Positions 8,521-15,179 of a stretch of 46,445 bases of DNA are shown here, one piece after another. A program made the translations under genes and the position numbers. Each line of letters starts with the position of its first letter. Within the stretch, counting starts at the first letter, position 1. A model generated the notes under the pieces. It was not told the DNA's origin. It saw nothing but the letters and a program-made list of their open reading frames with translations, and searched no databases. Source of the stretch: Eubacteriales bacterium (GTDB taxonomy: Bacteria > Bacillota > Clostridia > Christensenellales > Aristaeellaceae). The stretch is taken from positions 1 to 46,445 of the forward strand of contig JAQWCW010000023.1 of NCBI GenBank assembly GCA_028705775.1, written 5' to 3'.

Positions 8521-8598
8521 TGGTCTGGGTGAGAGGATTCGAACCTCCGGCCTTCTGAACCCCATTCAGACACGCTACCAAGCTGCGCTACACCCAGA
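8521..8598 (-). tRNA. tRNA-Pro (anticodon GGG)
   Basis: The minus strand folds as a complete tRNA: acceptor TCTGGGT pairs with ACCCAGA, the D-arm carries AGCGCAGCTTGGTAGC, the anticodon stem TCTGA/TCAGA encloses the loop ATGGGGT (anticodon GGG), and the T-loop is TTCGAAT. CCA is encoded at the 3' end. tRNA genes are common integration sites, but no att-like repeat of the tRNA 3' end was found in the window. Confidence 0.93.
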
Positions 8599-8771
8599 AA
8601 CGTTCGCTCAGCGAACAAAAGTTATTATAGTGTTACCGCGATAAAAAGTCAAGCATAAAATATGCGATTATGATAAGTTTCGCAGAGCGCGCGGAAGATA
8701 TGTAAAAAGCCGCTCCGCTTTCAATATAAAAATGTAAGCAATAAACGATATGCCGCGCACTCTATTTGATA

Positions 8772-8800
8772 TTGGTTATCGCAAGGACAAATGATATAAT
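8772..8800 (+). promoter_or_regulatory. Sigma-A type promoter of the xylanase gene
   Basis: TTGGTT (8772-8777) and TATAAT (8795-8800) are separated by 17 bases and end 31 bases before the xylanase start. Confidence 0.7.
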
Positions 8801-8831
8801 TAACGCATATCAAAGAACGGAGCGTGGCAAA

Positions 8832-10049
8832 ATGAAAAAGCTGTTGAGCGTTTTTACGATTCTTACCCTGCTAATCGGAATGACAGCCTGCGCAAAGGCG
8901 GGCGATTCGTCGGACGCGACCGAGAACTACCCCTCCCTTTATTCGCTTACCGAGAACTACGGCTTCAAGTCCGGCGCAGTTATCAACTACGGCAATCTCA
9001 GCGACAATCAGCTTCTGGAGCTTTTCAAGCACCATTTTGACAGCCTAACCGCCGCGAATGAAATGAAGGCGTACTCGCTTCTTGACCAGAAGGCTTCCGC
9101 CGCCGCGACGGACGGAATGCCGCGCATGAATTTCACGCAGGCGGACGCAATCGTTTCCTTTGCCGCGGAAAACGGCATTAAAATTCGCGGTCATGTTCTT
9201 GTGTGGGACGCGTACATGACGGATTGGTTCTTCCGCGAGGGATACCTGCCCTCCGGCAGCTATGCAGACGCCGAAACGCTTAGGGCGCGCCTCAAATCCT
9301 ACATCGAGCAGGTTATCACCCACTTTGAGCAGAATTTCCCCGGCGTTGTATACTGCTGGGACGTTGTCAACGAAGCGGTAGCGGACGACGCTTCCGAACG
9401 CGTTCCGAACGACCCGCGTCATCTGCGGGCAAAGCGCTCCGGTTCGGATAATATTTTTTACAAGCTGATGGGCGCTGACTATGTGGAAACCGCTTTCCTC
9501 TACGCCCGCGATACTGTTGACGCGCTCGGCGCCGACATCAAGCTTTTCTACAACGATTACAACGCCTTTTATCCAGAAAAGCGCGCGGCGATTCTGAAGC
9601 TTGCCGAAAGCATAAACAGCTTTGACGAGGGCAGGAAGCTTTGCGACGGAATCGGTATGCAGGGCTATATCGGCGGCTACGGAACGCAGAACGGCTGCCT
9701 CGACGCGCAGCTGATTTCCTATATCAAGGACGCAATCAAGCAATACTCAGGCAACGGCTACGAGGTTCAGCTGACCGAAATGGCTGTGCGCACATACCAG
9801 TATGACGACGCTACGGCGCAAAAGCACGCGCAGTACTACGCCGACCTTTACAACGTGTTCAAAACCGCCAACAGCGGCGACTCAAAGCCGCTGACAGCCG
9901 TATGCATCTGGGGCTTTCTCGACTGCAACTCCCTGCCCTCCAGCCATTACAGCTTCAAGCTCAACAGCCCGTACTGCGGTCTTTTCACCGAGGACTATGC
10001 GGTTAAGCCGAGCTTCAAGGCAGTCATCAAGGAGCTTGAAGCAAAGTAA
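8832..10049 (+). CDS. Secreted endo-1,4-beta-xylanase, GH10
   Basis: A 405-residue xylan-degrading enzyme. ATG 8832 is chosen because it follows GGAGCG and begins a lipoprotein signal (MKKLLSVFTILTLLIGMTAC, lipobox Cys at ~20), so it is probably anchored outside the cell. GH10 marks are DSLTAANEMKAYSLL, GHVLVWD, the acid/base Glu in WDVVNEAVAD, and the nucleophile Glu in VQLTEMAVR. WGFLDCNS and the C-terminal YCGLFTEDY place the substrate-cleft aromatics. The length matches a single catalytic domain with no carbohydrate-binding module. It is monocistronic, with a good promoter before and a terminator after. This is typical of plant-fibre-degrading gut Clostridia and probably belongs to the host chromosome. 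Confidence 0.92.
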   Translation: MKKLLSVFTILTLLIGMTACAKAGDSSDATENYPSLYSLTENYGFKSGAVINYGNLSDNQLLELFKHHFDSLTAANEMKAYSLLDQKASAAATDGMPRMNFTQADAIVSFAAENGIKIRGHVLVWDAYMTDWFFREGYLPSGSYADAETLRARLKSYIEQVITHFEQNFPGVVYCWDVVNEAVADDASERVPNDPRHLRAKRSGSDNIFYKLMGADYVETAFLYARDTVDALGADIKLFYNDYNAFYPEKRAAILKLAESINSFDEGRKLCDGIGMQGYIGGYGTQNGCLDAQLISYIKDAIKQYSGNGYEVQLTEMAVRTYQYDDATAQKHAQYYADLYNVFKTANSGDSKPLTAVCIWGFLDCNSLPSSHYSFKLNSPYCGLFTEDYAVKPSFKAVIKELEAK

Positions 10050-10078
10050 GCAGGAAAAGCACTTTGCAGGCGCAAACG

Positions 10079-10116
10079 CGGCTGCCGCAGAAGCAATAAT
10101 CTGTGGCAGCCGTTTT
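10079..10116 (+). terminator. Terminator of the xylanase gene
   Basis: CGGCTGCCGCAG (10079-10090) pairs with CTGTGGCAGCCG (10101-10112) and is followed by TTTT. The loop AAGCAATAAT is nearly the same as in the next hairpin at 10269. Confidence 0.8.
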
Positions 10117-10263
10117 ATATATCGGATAAAGCAGCCTGCGGCTTATCGGACGGGTAAGGCTTAGGGCTTGATATCGGCAAGGCAGAGCCGTCGCCATATA
10201 TAAGAGGTTAGGCTATTGATTGCTCAATCCGAAAATCCTTTCAGCAAGCTTACATTTGTGTAT

Positions 10264-10300
10264 AAAAAGGCTGCCGCAGAAGCAATTATCTGCAGCAGCC
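10264..10300 (-). terminator. Terminator of the downstream secreted-protein gene
   Basis: Read on the minus strand, GGCTGCTGCAGA pairs with TCTGCGGCAGCC and is followed by TTTTTATA. The stem and loop are almost identical to the xylanase terminator 190 bp away, suggesting duplication or a genome-wide terminator family. The 150 bp between the two hairpins shows no gene. Confidence 0.75.
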
Positions 10301-10325
10301 GATTTGTTTGCCTTAGAATAAGGGA

Positions 10326-10871
10326 TTACTGCTCGCCAGCCTCAAAGTAGCCGAAGCTCGCCATAATCTGATTCAGGATGGTTTCTGCGCCTTCCATAGC
10401 GGAAGCGGCGACGAAGAAGGAGAATACATAGGCTTCGGTTCCTTCGGGATTGATGAGATAGGTGTAAACAATGGTAGCGCCGGTTTCGTTGGTAGCAGCC
10501 ATGCAAGCGAACTCAGTTCCGTTGATGCTCTGCAGCGAAGCGGTCAGACCGGCTTTAACAGTCTCATCATAAATGGACTCATAGGTAGCAGCGGTCTCGA
10601 AGGTGGTGGCAGCAACGCCGAGGCTGATGGTCTTGTCGGCATTGGTGAACGCGCCGAGCAGGTTTACGCTCTCAGCAGCATCCGCGGCAGGCTCAACAGT
10701 GGTCCAGTCGGCAGGAATGAAAGTAAAGCATTCCTCTCCGAGGGAAACCTGTACGTAGCTCTCGTCATACTCGACGTTAACTTCCTCAACGGCAGGAGCG
10801 TCTGCGAAAGCAACGCAGGTAAGGGTCAAAGTCATTGCAAGCGCAAGAAGAATCGATACAACCTTTTTCAT
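10326..10871 (-). CDS. Small secreted protein, unknown function
   Basis: A 181-residue protein. The start at 10871 is chosen because it opens a classical Sec signal peptide (MKKVVSILLALAMTLTLTCV, cleavage after AFA near residue 23) and has GGAGG upstream; a longer reading from 10919 lacks both. The mature part is acidic and alternates short beta segments (YVQVSLGEECFTFIPADWTTV, then TISLGVAATTF) with a helix before the end (AMEGAETILNQIMASFGYF). The pattern resembles small exported proteins of the DUF/PsbP-like lipoprotein type, but no family is assigned. It is probably chromosomal and transcribed alone, convergent with the xylanase gene. Confidence 0.7.
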   Translation of the reverse strand: MKKVVSILLALAMTLTLTCVAFADAPAVEEVNVEYDESYVQVSLGEECFTFIPADWTTVEPAADAAESVNLLGAFTNADKTISLGVAATTFETAATYESIYDETVKAGLTASLQSINGTEFACMAATNETGATIVYTYLINPEGTEAYVFSFFVAASAMEGAETILNQIMASFGYFEAGEQ

Positions 10872-10930
10872 GAAAATACCTCCATCGTTTTGTTTGAGCA
10901 AAGTGCTTTCGCATTTCACCCATATATGAT

Positions 10931-10961
10931 ATTATAAACTATGAAGTATGCTTTACAGCAA
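10931..10961 (-). promoter_or_regulatory. Possible promoter of the secreted-protein gene
   Basis: On the minus strand TATAAT (10931-10936) is preceded after 19 bases by TTGCTG (10956-10961). The long spacer makes it a weak match. Confidence 0.4.
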
Positions 10962-11034
10962 TACTAAAAATTCAGGAGAAAAATCAATGAATACATCATT
11001 GCATGGCGAACCGCTGATGAGCGTAAGCGAATTT

Positions 11035-11200
11035 GCAAAAACTGCTGTTACTGGAGCTGCGGTATCTGTGCTTCCGCAACTGGAGCGAGATTGCGATGCA
11101 GATGCAGCTTGAGGACAGGTATGTTTACAAGGTGCATGGCCGTGCGCTTCAGGCGGCGGAAAAAGAAATTTCAAAGCGGGCAGAAAAAGACATGGTATGA
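11035..11200 (+). pseudogene. Fragment of phage sigma-like regulator (ArpU/DUF1492 type)
   Basis: The frame ending at 11198-11200 reads QKLLLLELRYLCFRNWSEIA, then MQMQLEDRYVYKVHGRALQA. This is the region-4-like HTH ending of phage late regulators that usually precede packaging genes. An in-frame TAA lies just upstream, and a different short frame (ATG 10987, with AGGAG, reading MNTSLHGEPLMSVSEFAKT) runs into it. The gene has therefore lost its 5' half, with a junction near 11035. It marks the left edge of the next phage-like module. Confidence 0.5.
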
Positions 11201-11246
11201 CAGCAGCACCCTATGATAGACTGTAGGAGTGAAAAGAGAACATGAG

Positions 11247-11283
11247 GCGCCCGCACAGCACAAGAAACTGCGCGGGCGCTTTG
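11247..11283 (+). terminator. Hairpin between regulator remnant and small phage gene
   Basis: GCGCCCGC (11247-11254) pairs with GCGGGCGC (11272-11279), extended by CAG/CTG, and is followed by only three T. It could be a weak terminator or a leader hairpin. Confidence 0.4.
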
Positions 11284-11297
11284 CATTGGAGGCAGCG

Positions 11298-11450
11298 ATG
11301 AACGCGACCCGATTTCTGAGCCTGCTAAAGACCGTGCGCAGGCGCTTGCCCCGGCAGACTGTTCAAACCCTGCGTGGTCAGGCACTGGCCGGTGACGTTG
11401 ACGGCGCTGCGCGCGGTTTGGAAAAGATTCTGCGCAAAGGCATGAATTGA
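11298..11450 (+). CDS. Small conserved phage protein
   Basis: A 50-residue basic protein starting at ATG 11298 with GGAGGC upstream. The sequence MNATRFLSLLKTVRRRLPRQ, then TVQTLRGQALAGDVDGAARG and KILRKG is recognised as a small protein often found near the start of Clostridia phage/plasmid gene blocks. It is likely all-helical and may bind DNA through its Arg-rich first helix; this is inference. It lies 61 bases before the 'virulence-related' gene and on the same strand. Confidence 0.55.
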   Translation: MNATRFLSLLKTVRRRLPRQTVQTLRGQALAGDVDGAARGLEKILRKGMN

Positions 11451-11470
11451 CTTGACTTTGGGGGCTTTGG

Positions 11471-11482
11471 GAGTGATGAATG
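11471..11482 (+). promoter_or_regulatory. Leader motif GAGTGATGAATG, copy 1
   Basis: A 12-mer 29 bases before the 'virulence-related' gene. The identical 12-mer precedes the amidotransferase and amidoligase genes on the other strand. It is unlikely by chance (expected ~0.006 copies in this window on both strands). Confidence 0.5.
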
Positions 11483-11511
11483 GTCACGACAAAAGCAAAG
11501 GAGGTTTTCCC

Positions 11512-12402
11512 GTGACAACGATAACGACCCAAGCAACCGACCGCAAGGAAATGGTGCGGAAACTCGCCGCATACCTGGAGGTTTCTGCTGTCTACCAAGG
11601 TATTCCGTCCTACGCCTATCAGATTGGTGACTTGACAGTCAACCGCAACAGCAGTATCACCGGAGAGCGCGAAGCCCTGATTCCGGTCGTACAGTTCCTG
11701 CACGCGAACGGCTACATCACCACAGACTATACGGTGCTGGATGCGGATGAAGAACAGCCTGAAACGCCGACGCACACCTGCATTGGCTTCCCCCTCGCGG
11801 AGTTCACGCCCCAGACACTGACCAACATGCTGCGGATGCTGTACGCACGACAGTTCTTGATTCGAGAGATGACGCGCAGCGATCGGCTGTCAATCGATGA
11901 CGAGCTGGTCACCCGTCTCAAGGACGAACAGCCCGAAACAGTGGAAGCCATCGGACATATCGTACAGGATTGTGTGGCAGTCGGTATGGTGAAAGGCATG
12001 GCGATTTCAGAGGGCACGCTGGGGATTGAATTCCCCTGCGATCCGGAGAACCCCGCAGCGTGGAACACCAGTGCTAAGCTGCTCTGCGCTATGGCTGATA
12101 AGGCCAAGCAGGCACACCATGCCAGCGCGGAGCTGATGCACCCGGAGGACTGCGAGATGAAGTACTTCGCCCGGTGCTGGCTGATGCAGCTGGGCTTTGG
12201 CGGCGCTGATTTCAAAGTGCTGCGAAGCGCCTTGCTTGACCACCTGCACGGCTACGCGGCCTTCCGTACCGCCGATAAGATGCAGGCGCATCAGGAAAAG
12301 TACTCAACCCTTCGCAGACAGCATCGGGAAGAGACACAGCAGCCTGATTTGGAAGCGCCTGCACAGGAAGCAGCTGCTGTAGAAAAGGAGGAAGCACAAT
12401 GA
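11512..12402 (+). CDS. 'Virulence-related' phage protein, probable pseudo-amidoligase
   Basis: A 296-residue protein from GTG 11512 (AAAGGAGG upstream). Databases call relatives 'virulence-related/associated', which says nothing of function. It aligns throughout with the amidoligase at 14122-14994: TDRKEMVRKLAAYL (9-22) with RRTEAAQVIAEYF, LTVNRNSSITG (41-51) with WKVMRDSSIPG, FTPQTLTNML (98-107) with HTPKTLRNLV, GIEFP (171-175) with TIEFR, and KYFARCWLMQLGFGGADFK (217-235) with KYTFRCWLLKLGFIGDEFK. The two catalytic-type His of the amidoligase HVH motif and the Arg after EF are absent here. It therefore looks like an inactive amidoligase-fold partner or binding protein. It is followed with 4-bp overlap by a zinc-ribbon gene. 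Confidence 0.7.
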   Translation: MTTITTQATDRKEMVRKLAAYLEVSAVYQGIPSYAYQIGDLTVNRNSSITGEREALIPVVQFLHANGYITTDYTVLDADEEQPETPTHTCIGFPLAEFTPQTLTNMLRMLYARQFLIREMTRSDRLSIDDELVTRLKDEQPETVEAIGHIVQDCVAVGMVKGMAISEGTLGIEFPCDPENPAAWNTSAKLLCAMADKAKQAHHASAELMHPEDCEMKYFARCWLMQLGFGGADFKVLRSALLDHLHGYAAFRTADKMQAHQEKYSTLRRQHREETQQPDLEAPAQEAAAVEKEEAQ

Positions 12403-12914
12403 AGTCGATGAATGAGCGCCTGCTTGATTTCAAAGCAGCACAGATGGCTGGGACGTACACCGTATGCCCGCGCTGCGGCTGTGATACCATGAAGCCCGAT
12501 CTGTACACCAATGCCCTGAGCCGTATGGCAGACATTATGGTCTGTGACACATGCGGCTTGGACGAAGCAAAGCTGGCCTTCATGCGAGCACCGGGCACAC
12601 TGGCCAGCTGGGCTTGCATGCAGCCCAATCGACCGGCGGCGGATTTCAAAGCCACAGGAGCGAACGAAGCACAGGCAGCCATCCTGAAAGAACAGCTCCC
12701 GTACTTGATTGAGGTATACAAGAAAGCACAGAAGCCCGATACCGATTTGGATGCCCTGCGGCTGGAAGCATACGAAACCTGTGCGGGGCTTACAACGCTT
12801 TGGCTTAAGCCGTTCCAAGCCAGCTATGAGGTGCGGGGCGGAAAGATACTGGTACGCCTGCAGGAACGCGACGGCGGTATAGCGGTAGCCACGAACGTAA
12901 TACCCGATGCTTGA
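12399..12914 (+). CDS. Zinc-ribbon protein of the amidoligase module
   Basis: A 171-residue protein overlapping the previous stop by 4 bp (ATGA), so translation is coupled; AAGGAGG lies upstream of the ATG. Two CxxC knuckles, CPRCGCDTM (residues ~23-26) and CDTCGLDEA (~49-52), form a probable zinc ribbon. The C-terminal half is predicted helical (AAILKEQLPYLIEVYKKA...), ending in a short beta stretch. Related small zinc-ribbon proteins occur on Clostridia phages and conjugative elements. A nucleic-acid or protein adaptor role is inferred only. A terminator hairpin follows. Confidence 0.6.
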   Translation: MKSMNERLLDFKAAQMAGTYTVCPRCGCDTMKPDLYTNALSRMADIMVCDTCGLDEAKLAFMRAPGTLASWACMQPNRPAADFKATGANEAQAAILKEQLPYLIEVYKKAQKPDTDLDALRLEAYETCAGLTTLWLKPFQASYEVRGGKILVRLQERDGGIAVATNVIPDA

Positions 12915-12928
12915 TTTGAAAGCGCAGC

Positions 12929-12954
12929 AAGGCAGACCGATTGGCCTGCCTTTT
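12929..12954 (+). terminator. Terminator after the zinc-ribbon gene
   Basis: AAGGCAG pairs with CTGCCTT over a 10-base loop, followed by TTCC; it lies 15 bases after the stop. Confidence 0.6.
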
Positions 12955-13088
12955 CCTTGTTCGGGCATGCCCTTCCTCCTGCCCACACGCGGCGCACGTT
13001 GCCGCCTATTGCCGCCGACACCTGCCGGGTGGTACGTTTGCCCGCTTGATTCAATAGCCCGACACCGCGCAACGTCGGCGCAGACAGC

Positions 13089-13121
13089 AAAAGCCGCCTC
13101 CCGCAGTGGGAAGCGGCTTTT
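13089..13121. terminator. Bidirectional terminator between converging operons
   Basis: AAAAGCCGCCTCCC pairs with GGGAAGCGGCTTTT over five bases. T-tracts exist in both directions, so it can end the zinc-ribbon transcript (+) and the amidotransferase transcript (-). Confidence 0.85.
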
Positions 13122-13158
13122 ATCACGACCAGGCGATTCCAAAGCTGCCCGTCGGCTG

Positions 13159-13752
13159 TCAATAAACCAGCCGGAAGGTTTCATAGCTGGTGTTGCTGAA
13201 GAGTAGGCCGTGTTCATCGACGAAGTTCCCGACGGTGGCTACATAGCCGCCCGCGTCCAAGATGGCGAATTTGGATTGTGCCAGCTTATATACCAAGTCG
13301 AGCTTTTCCTGATTTCGGAGATCGGCGGGCTTGCGGATGATATCGGTCAGGTAGTCGGTGATGAAAATGGCTGTGTCGCTGTAGCACTTGTTGTCCGGGT
13401 CGCTGGTCAATCGGATGATACCGTTGTGTGCAACCCCGCACCGGCAGGTCATGTCCAGCGTTCGCATGCGGCGCGGCTGATTTGAAAGCGGGAACGGGTG
13501 TGTCATCTCCGGGTTCACGCCTGCCTGTGTGCTGATTCGGAAGTGGTACACCACGCTGTCCTCGGCGGTGAATCGTTCGCTGTGTACTGCGCGGAGGAAG
13601 TCCTCCAGATTCATGAACCCCTTGTGGATGGTGACCTTGCCGCCCCGCGCGACCATGTACCCCGCGCCGTGGGGATTGCGGCGGAACATGGTACGAAGGG
13701 TGGTGTCGTTGGGCTGACGTACTCCGATGGGTGATACGCAAATGATGCACAT
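13159..13752 (-). CDS. Class II glutamine amidotransferase (Ntn hydrolase)
   Basis: A 197-residue protein. The start at 13752 is fixed by AAGGAGG upstream and by the catalytic N-terminus MCIICV, where Cys2 becomes the nucleophile once Met is removed. Other class II marks are YHFRISTQAGVNPEMTHPF (glutamine-binding Arg and the HPF) and CGVAHNGIIR. No synthetase domain is fused, as in YafJ/gamma-glutamyl amidase-like forms. It lies at the end of a minus-strand set with an amidoligase, a pairing known from comparative genomics of amidoligase loci (Iyer, Aravind). The likely role is release of ammonia from glutamine or hydrolysis/trimming of gamma-glutamyl amide bonds made by the ligase. The substrate is unknown. 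Confidence 0.8.
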   Translation of the reverse strand: MCIICVSPIGVRQPNDTTLRTMFRRNPHGAGYMVARGGKVTIHKGFMNLEDFLRAVHSERFTAEDSVVYHFRISTQAGVNPEMTHPFPLSNQPRRMRTLDMTCRCGVAHNGIIRLTSDPDNKCYSDTAIFITDYLTDIIRKPADLRNQEKLDLVYKLAQSKFAILDAGGYVATVGNFVDEHGLLFSNTSYETFRLVY

Positions 13753-13798
13753 ATATTGTGTCCTCCTTGATTTGTAAGCTCCCGCGCGGGCGGTGTGA

Positions 13799-13810
13799 CA
13801 TTCATCACTC
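13799..13810 (-). promoter_or_regulatory. Leader motif GAGTGATGAATG, copy 2
   Basis: Lies 46 bases before the amidotransferase start on the minus strand. Preceded by TTCTGC eight bases upstream, as in copy 3 (seven bases). Confidence 0.5.
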
Positions 13811-13845
13811 TGCTCCGCGCAGAAGTCAAGCGTCATGTGTGCGCC

Positions 13846-14058
13846 TTAGCAGGGAAATTCCAAAGCGGCCAGCGGGTAGTCTTGGTGTTCTTCCCAATTG
13901 ACCTCCGTCAGGTCGATGCGGGTGTACATTTCGAAGCTGTCCGGCTCGGCAAAAAGCCTGAAGGTTTCCCAAGCCTCGTGTGCATCGTTATGCCACTGTT
14001 CCTCGGTCGGTGTACCGTCCTTATGGTAGAAGCAGATTCGATAGCTGATGGTGGGCAT
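13846..14058 (-). CDS. Small acidic protein of the amidoligase operon
   Basis: A 70-residue protein, MPTISYRICFYHKDGTPTEE, then AWETFRLFAEPDSFEMYTRI and ending EEHQDYPLAAL. It has a beta-alpha-beta-beta look with a Trp/Phe-rich core and no catalytic motif. AGAGAGGAACAC provides a moderate ribosome-binding site. It lies between the amidoligase (64 bp away) and the amidotransferase (93 bp away) on the same strand. Small proteins in this position could be carrier or substrate peptides of the ligase, or an immunity-like partner. That is a hypothesis; nothing in the sequence proves it. Confidence 0.55.
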   Translation of the reverse strand: MPTISYRICFYHKDGTPTEEQWHNDAHEAWETFRLFAEPDSFEMYTRIDLTEVNWEEHQDYPLAALEFPC

Positions 14059-14121
14059 ATTGTGTTCCTCTCTGCGGCTGTGCCGCGTCTTGATTTGGTT
14101 GCTGTGCGCGGTCGCGGTGTG

Positions 14122-14994
14122 TCAGGAAGCCTGCCGCCAAGCGCTGTTCCCCGGCAGGTTCTTGATAAGGTGTTCGCGGGCGGTCTTGAACTCGTCCCCG
14201 ATGAACCCCAGCTTGAGAAGCCAGCATCGGAAGGTGTACTTGGGGTTATCCGTTACCGGGCGGGTGGGGCTGGCAGCTTTCGCCGTCAGCGCTTGGTGGC
14301 TTATCGCCATGCACAGCTGGATATACGCCTTGACCTCTCCGGCGTGGAGTGTGCTGTTGAAGGCGCGGAACTCTATCGTCCCCTTCTGCCATACCGCGTG
14401 GAGGTTGAGCAGACGGTATCGGCTCTGGTCGTAGTGCTGTGCGGCGTGGGAGCGCCAGTTGGTGGAGTCGTACCAAAGCTGCGCCAGCGCTTCCATGGTC
14501 TGGGGCTTCCGGGCGTTCAGCCTTCGGAGGAAGCCTTGGTCGACCGGGCGGCACCAGCTCTCGCGCCGTTCCGGGTCTATCGCCAAAGCCTGTGTCAGCA
14601 GGTCTTCCTTGGCGTTTACGATATTGACCAAGTTCCGCAGGGTCTTGGGTGTGTGTGCGCCCAGCCCAATGTGTACGTGGATGCCGCAGTGTTCCGGGTC
14701 GGCCTTTGCGCCCGCCTTGCGCAGGCGGCGTACCAGCTCCTGTACGGTCTCGATGTCCGCCCAGCGGCAGATGGGGCTGACCACCTCGGTCTTTTCCGCG
14801 TCCGGGCCGGGGATGCTGGAGTCGCGCATGACCTTCCACTCGCGTCCGTCACCTGTGGGGATGGTCTGCGTATAGTAGCAACCGCCCGACGGGGCGCTTG
14901 CGTGTGTGCCGAAGTACTCGGCGATGACCTGTGCCGCTTCCGTGCGGCGGATGCCGTTCATCTCAAGCTCTATACCGAAGGTCTGGTTTTTCAT
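14122..14994 (-). CDS. Amidoligase (COOH-NH2 ligase, glutamine synthetase-like fold)
   Basis: A 290-residue protein from ATG 14994 (GGGGAG upstream; a longer frame to 15060 has no site). Amidoligase_2 motifs are FGIELEMNG (6-14, metal-binding Glu), TEVVSPI (69-75), CGIHVHIG (103-110, His pair) and TIEFRAFNST (206-215, Glu and Arg). The family joins a carboxylate to an amine using ATP and is thought to modify peptides or make small amides. The last 40 residues (KYTFRCWLLKLGFIGDEFK...) are shared with the 'virulence-related' proteins at 1467 and 11512. It is first of three co-directional genes with a small protein and a class II amidotransferase. All key residues are present, so it is probably active. 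Confidence 0.85.
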   Translation of the reverse strand: MKNQTFGIELEMNGIRRTEAAQVIAEYFGTHASAPSGGCYYTQTIPTGDGREWKVMRDSSIPGPDAEKTEVVSPICRWADIETVQELVRRLRKAGAKADPEHCGIHVHIGLGAHTPKTLRNLVNIVNAKEDLLTQALAIDPERRESWCRPVDQGFLRRLNARKPQTMEALAQLWYDSTNWRSHAAQHYDQSRYRLLNLHAVWQKGTIEFRAFNSTLHAGEVKAYIQLCMAISHQALTAKAASPTRPVTDNPKYTFRCWLLKLGFIGDEFKTAREHLIKNLPGNSAWRQAS

Positions 14995-15057
14995 GGGCTT
15001 CTCCCCGCGCCCGGCGGCTTTTCCCGCCCGCGGCGGCGGCGCTTTATCGCCGCGACA

Positions 15058-15069
15058 CATTCATCACTC
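15058..15069 (-). promoter_or_regulatory. Leader motif GAGTGATGAATG, copy 3
   Basis: Lies 63 bases before the amidoligase start on the minus strand, followed by a GC-rich leader that can form CGGCG/CGCCG stems. Confidence 0.5.
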
Positions 15070-15179
15070 CGGGGCGGCAGAAAGTAAATACCGATGAAAA
15101 GCACAATCATTTTTTGTACGTTTTGTCCATTAAGCACATAGACGGGCGGGACGAGGGCGTTTCTTCTATATAAGCGCGA

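Noticed and set aside
8521-8598. tRNA-Pro as attachment site of the adjoining prophage
   Set aside because: No second copy of the tRNA 3' end was found in the window, and no integrase is next to it.
12291-13217. A 308-residue minus-strand frame over the zinc-ribbon gene
   Set aside because: Antisense to two coupled genes and runs through two terminator hairpins; no ribosome-binding site or motif.
13795-15087. A 430-residue plus-strand frame
   Set aside because: It is the complement of the amidoligase and amidotransferase operon, whose motifs and ribosome-binding sites are clear.
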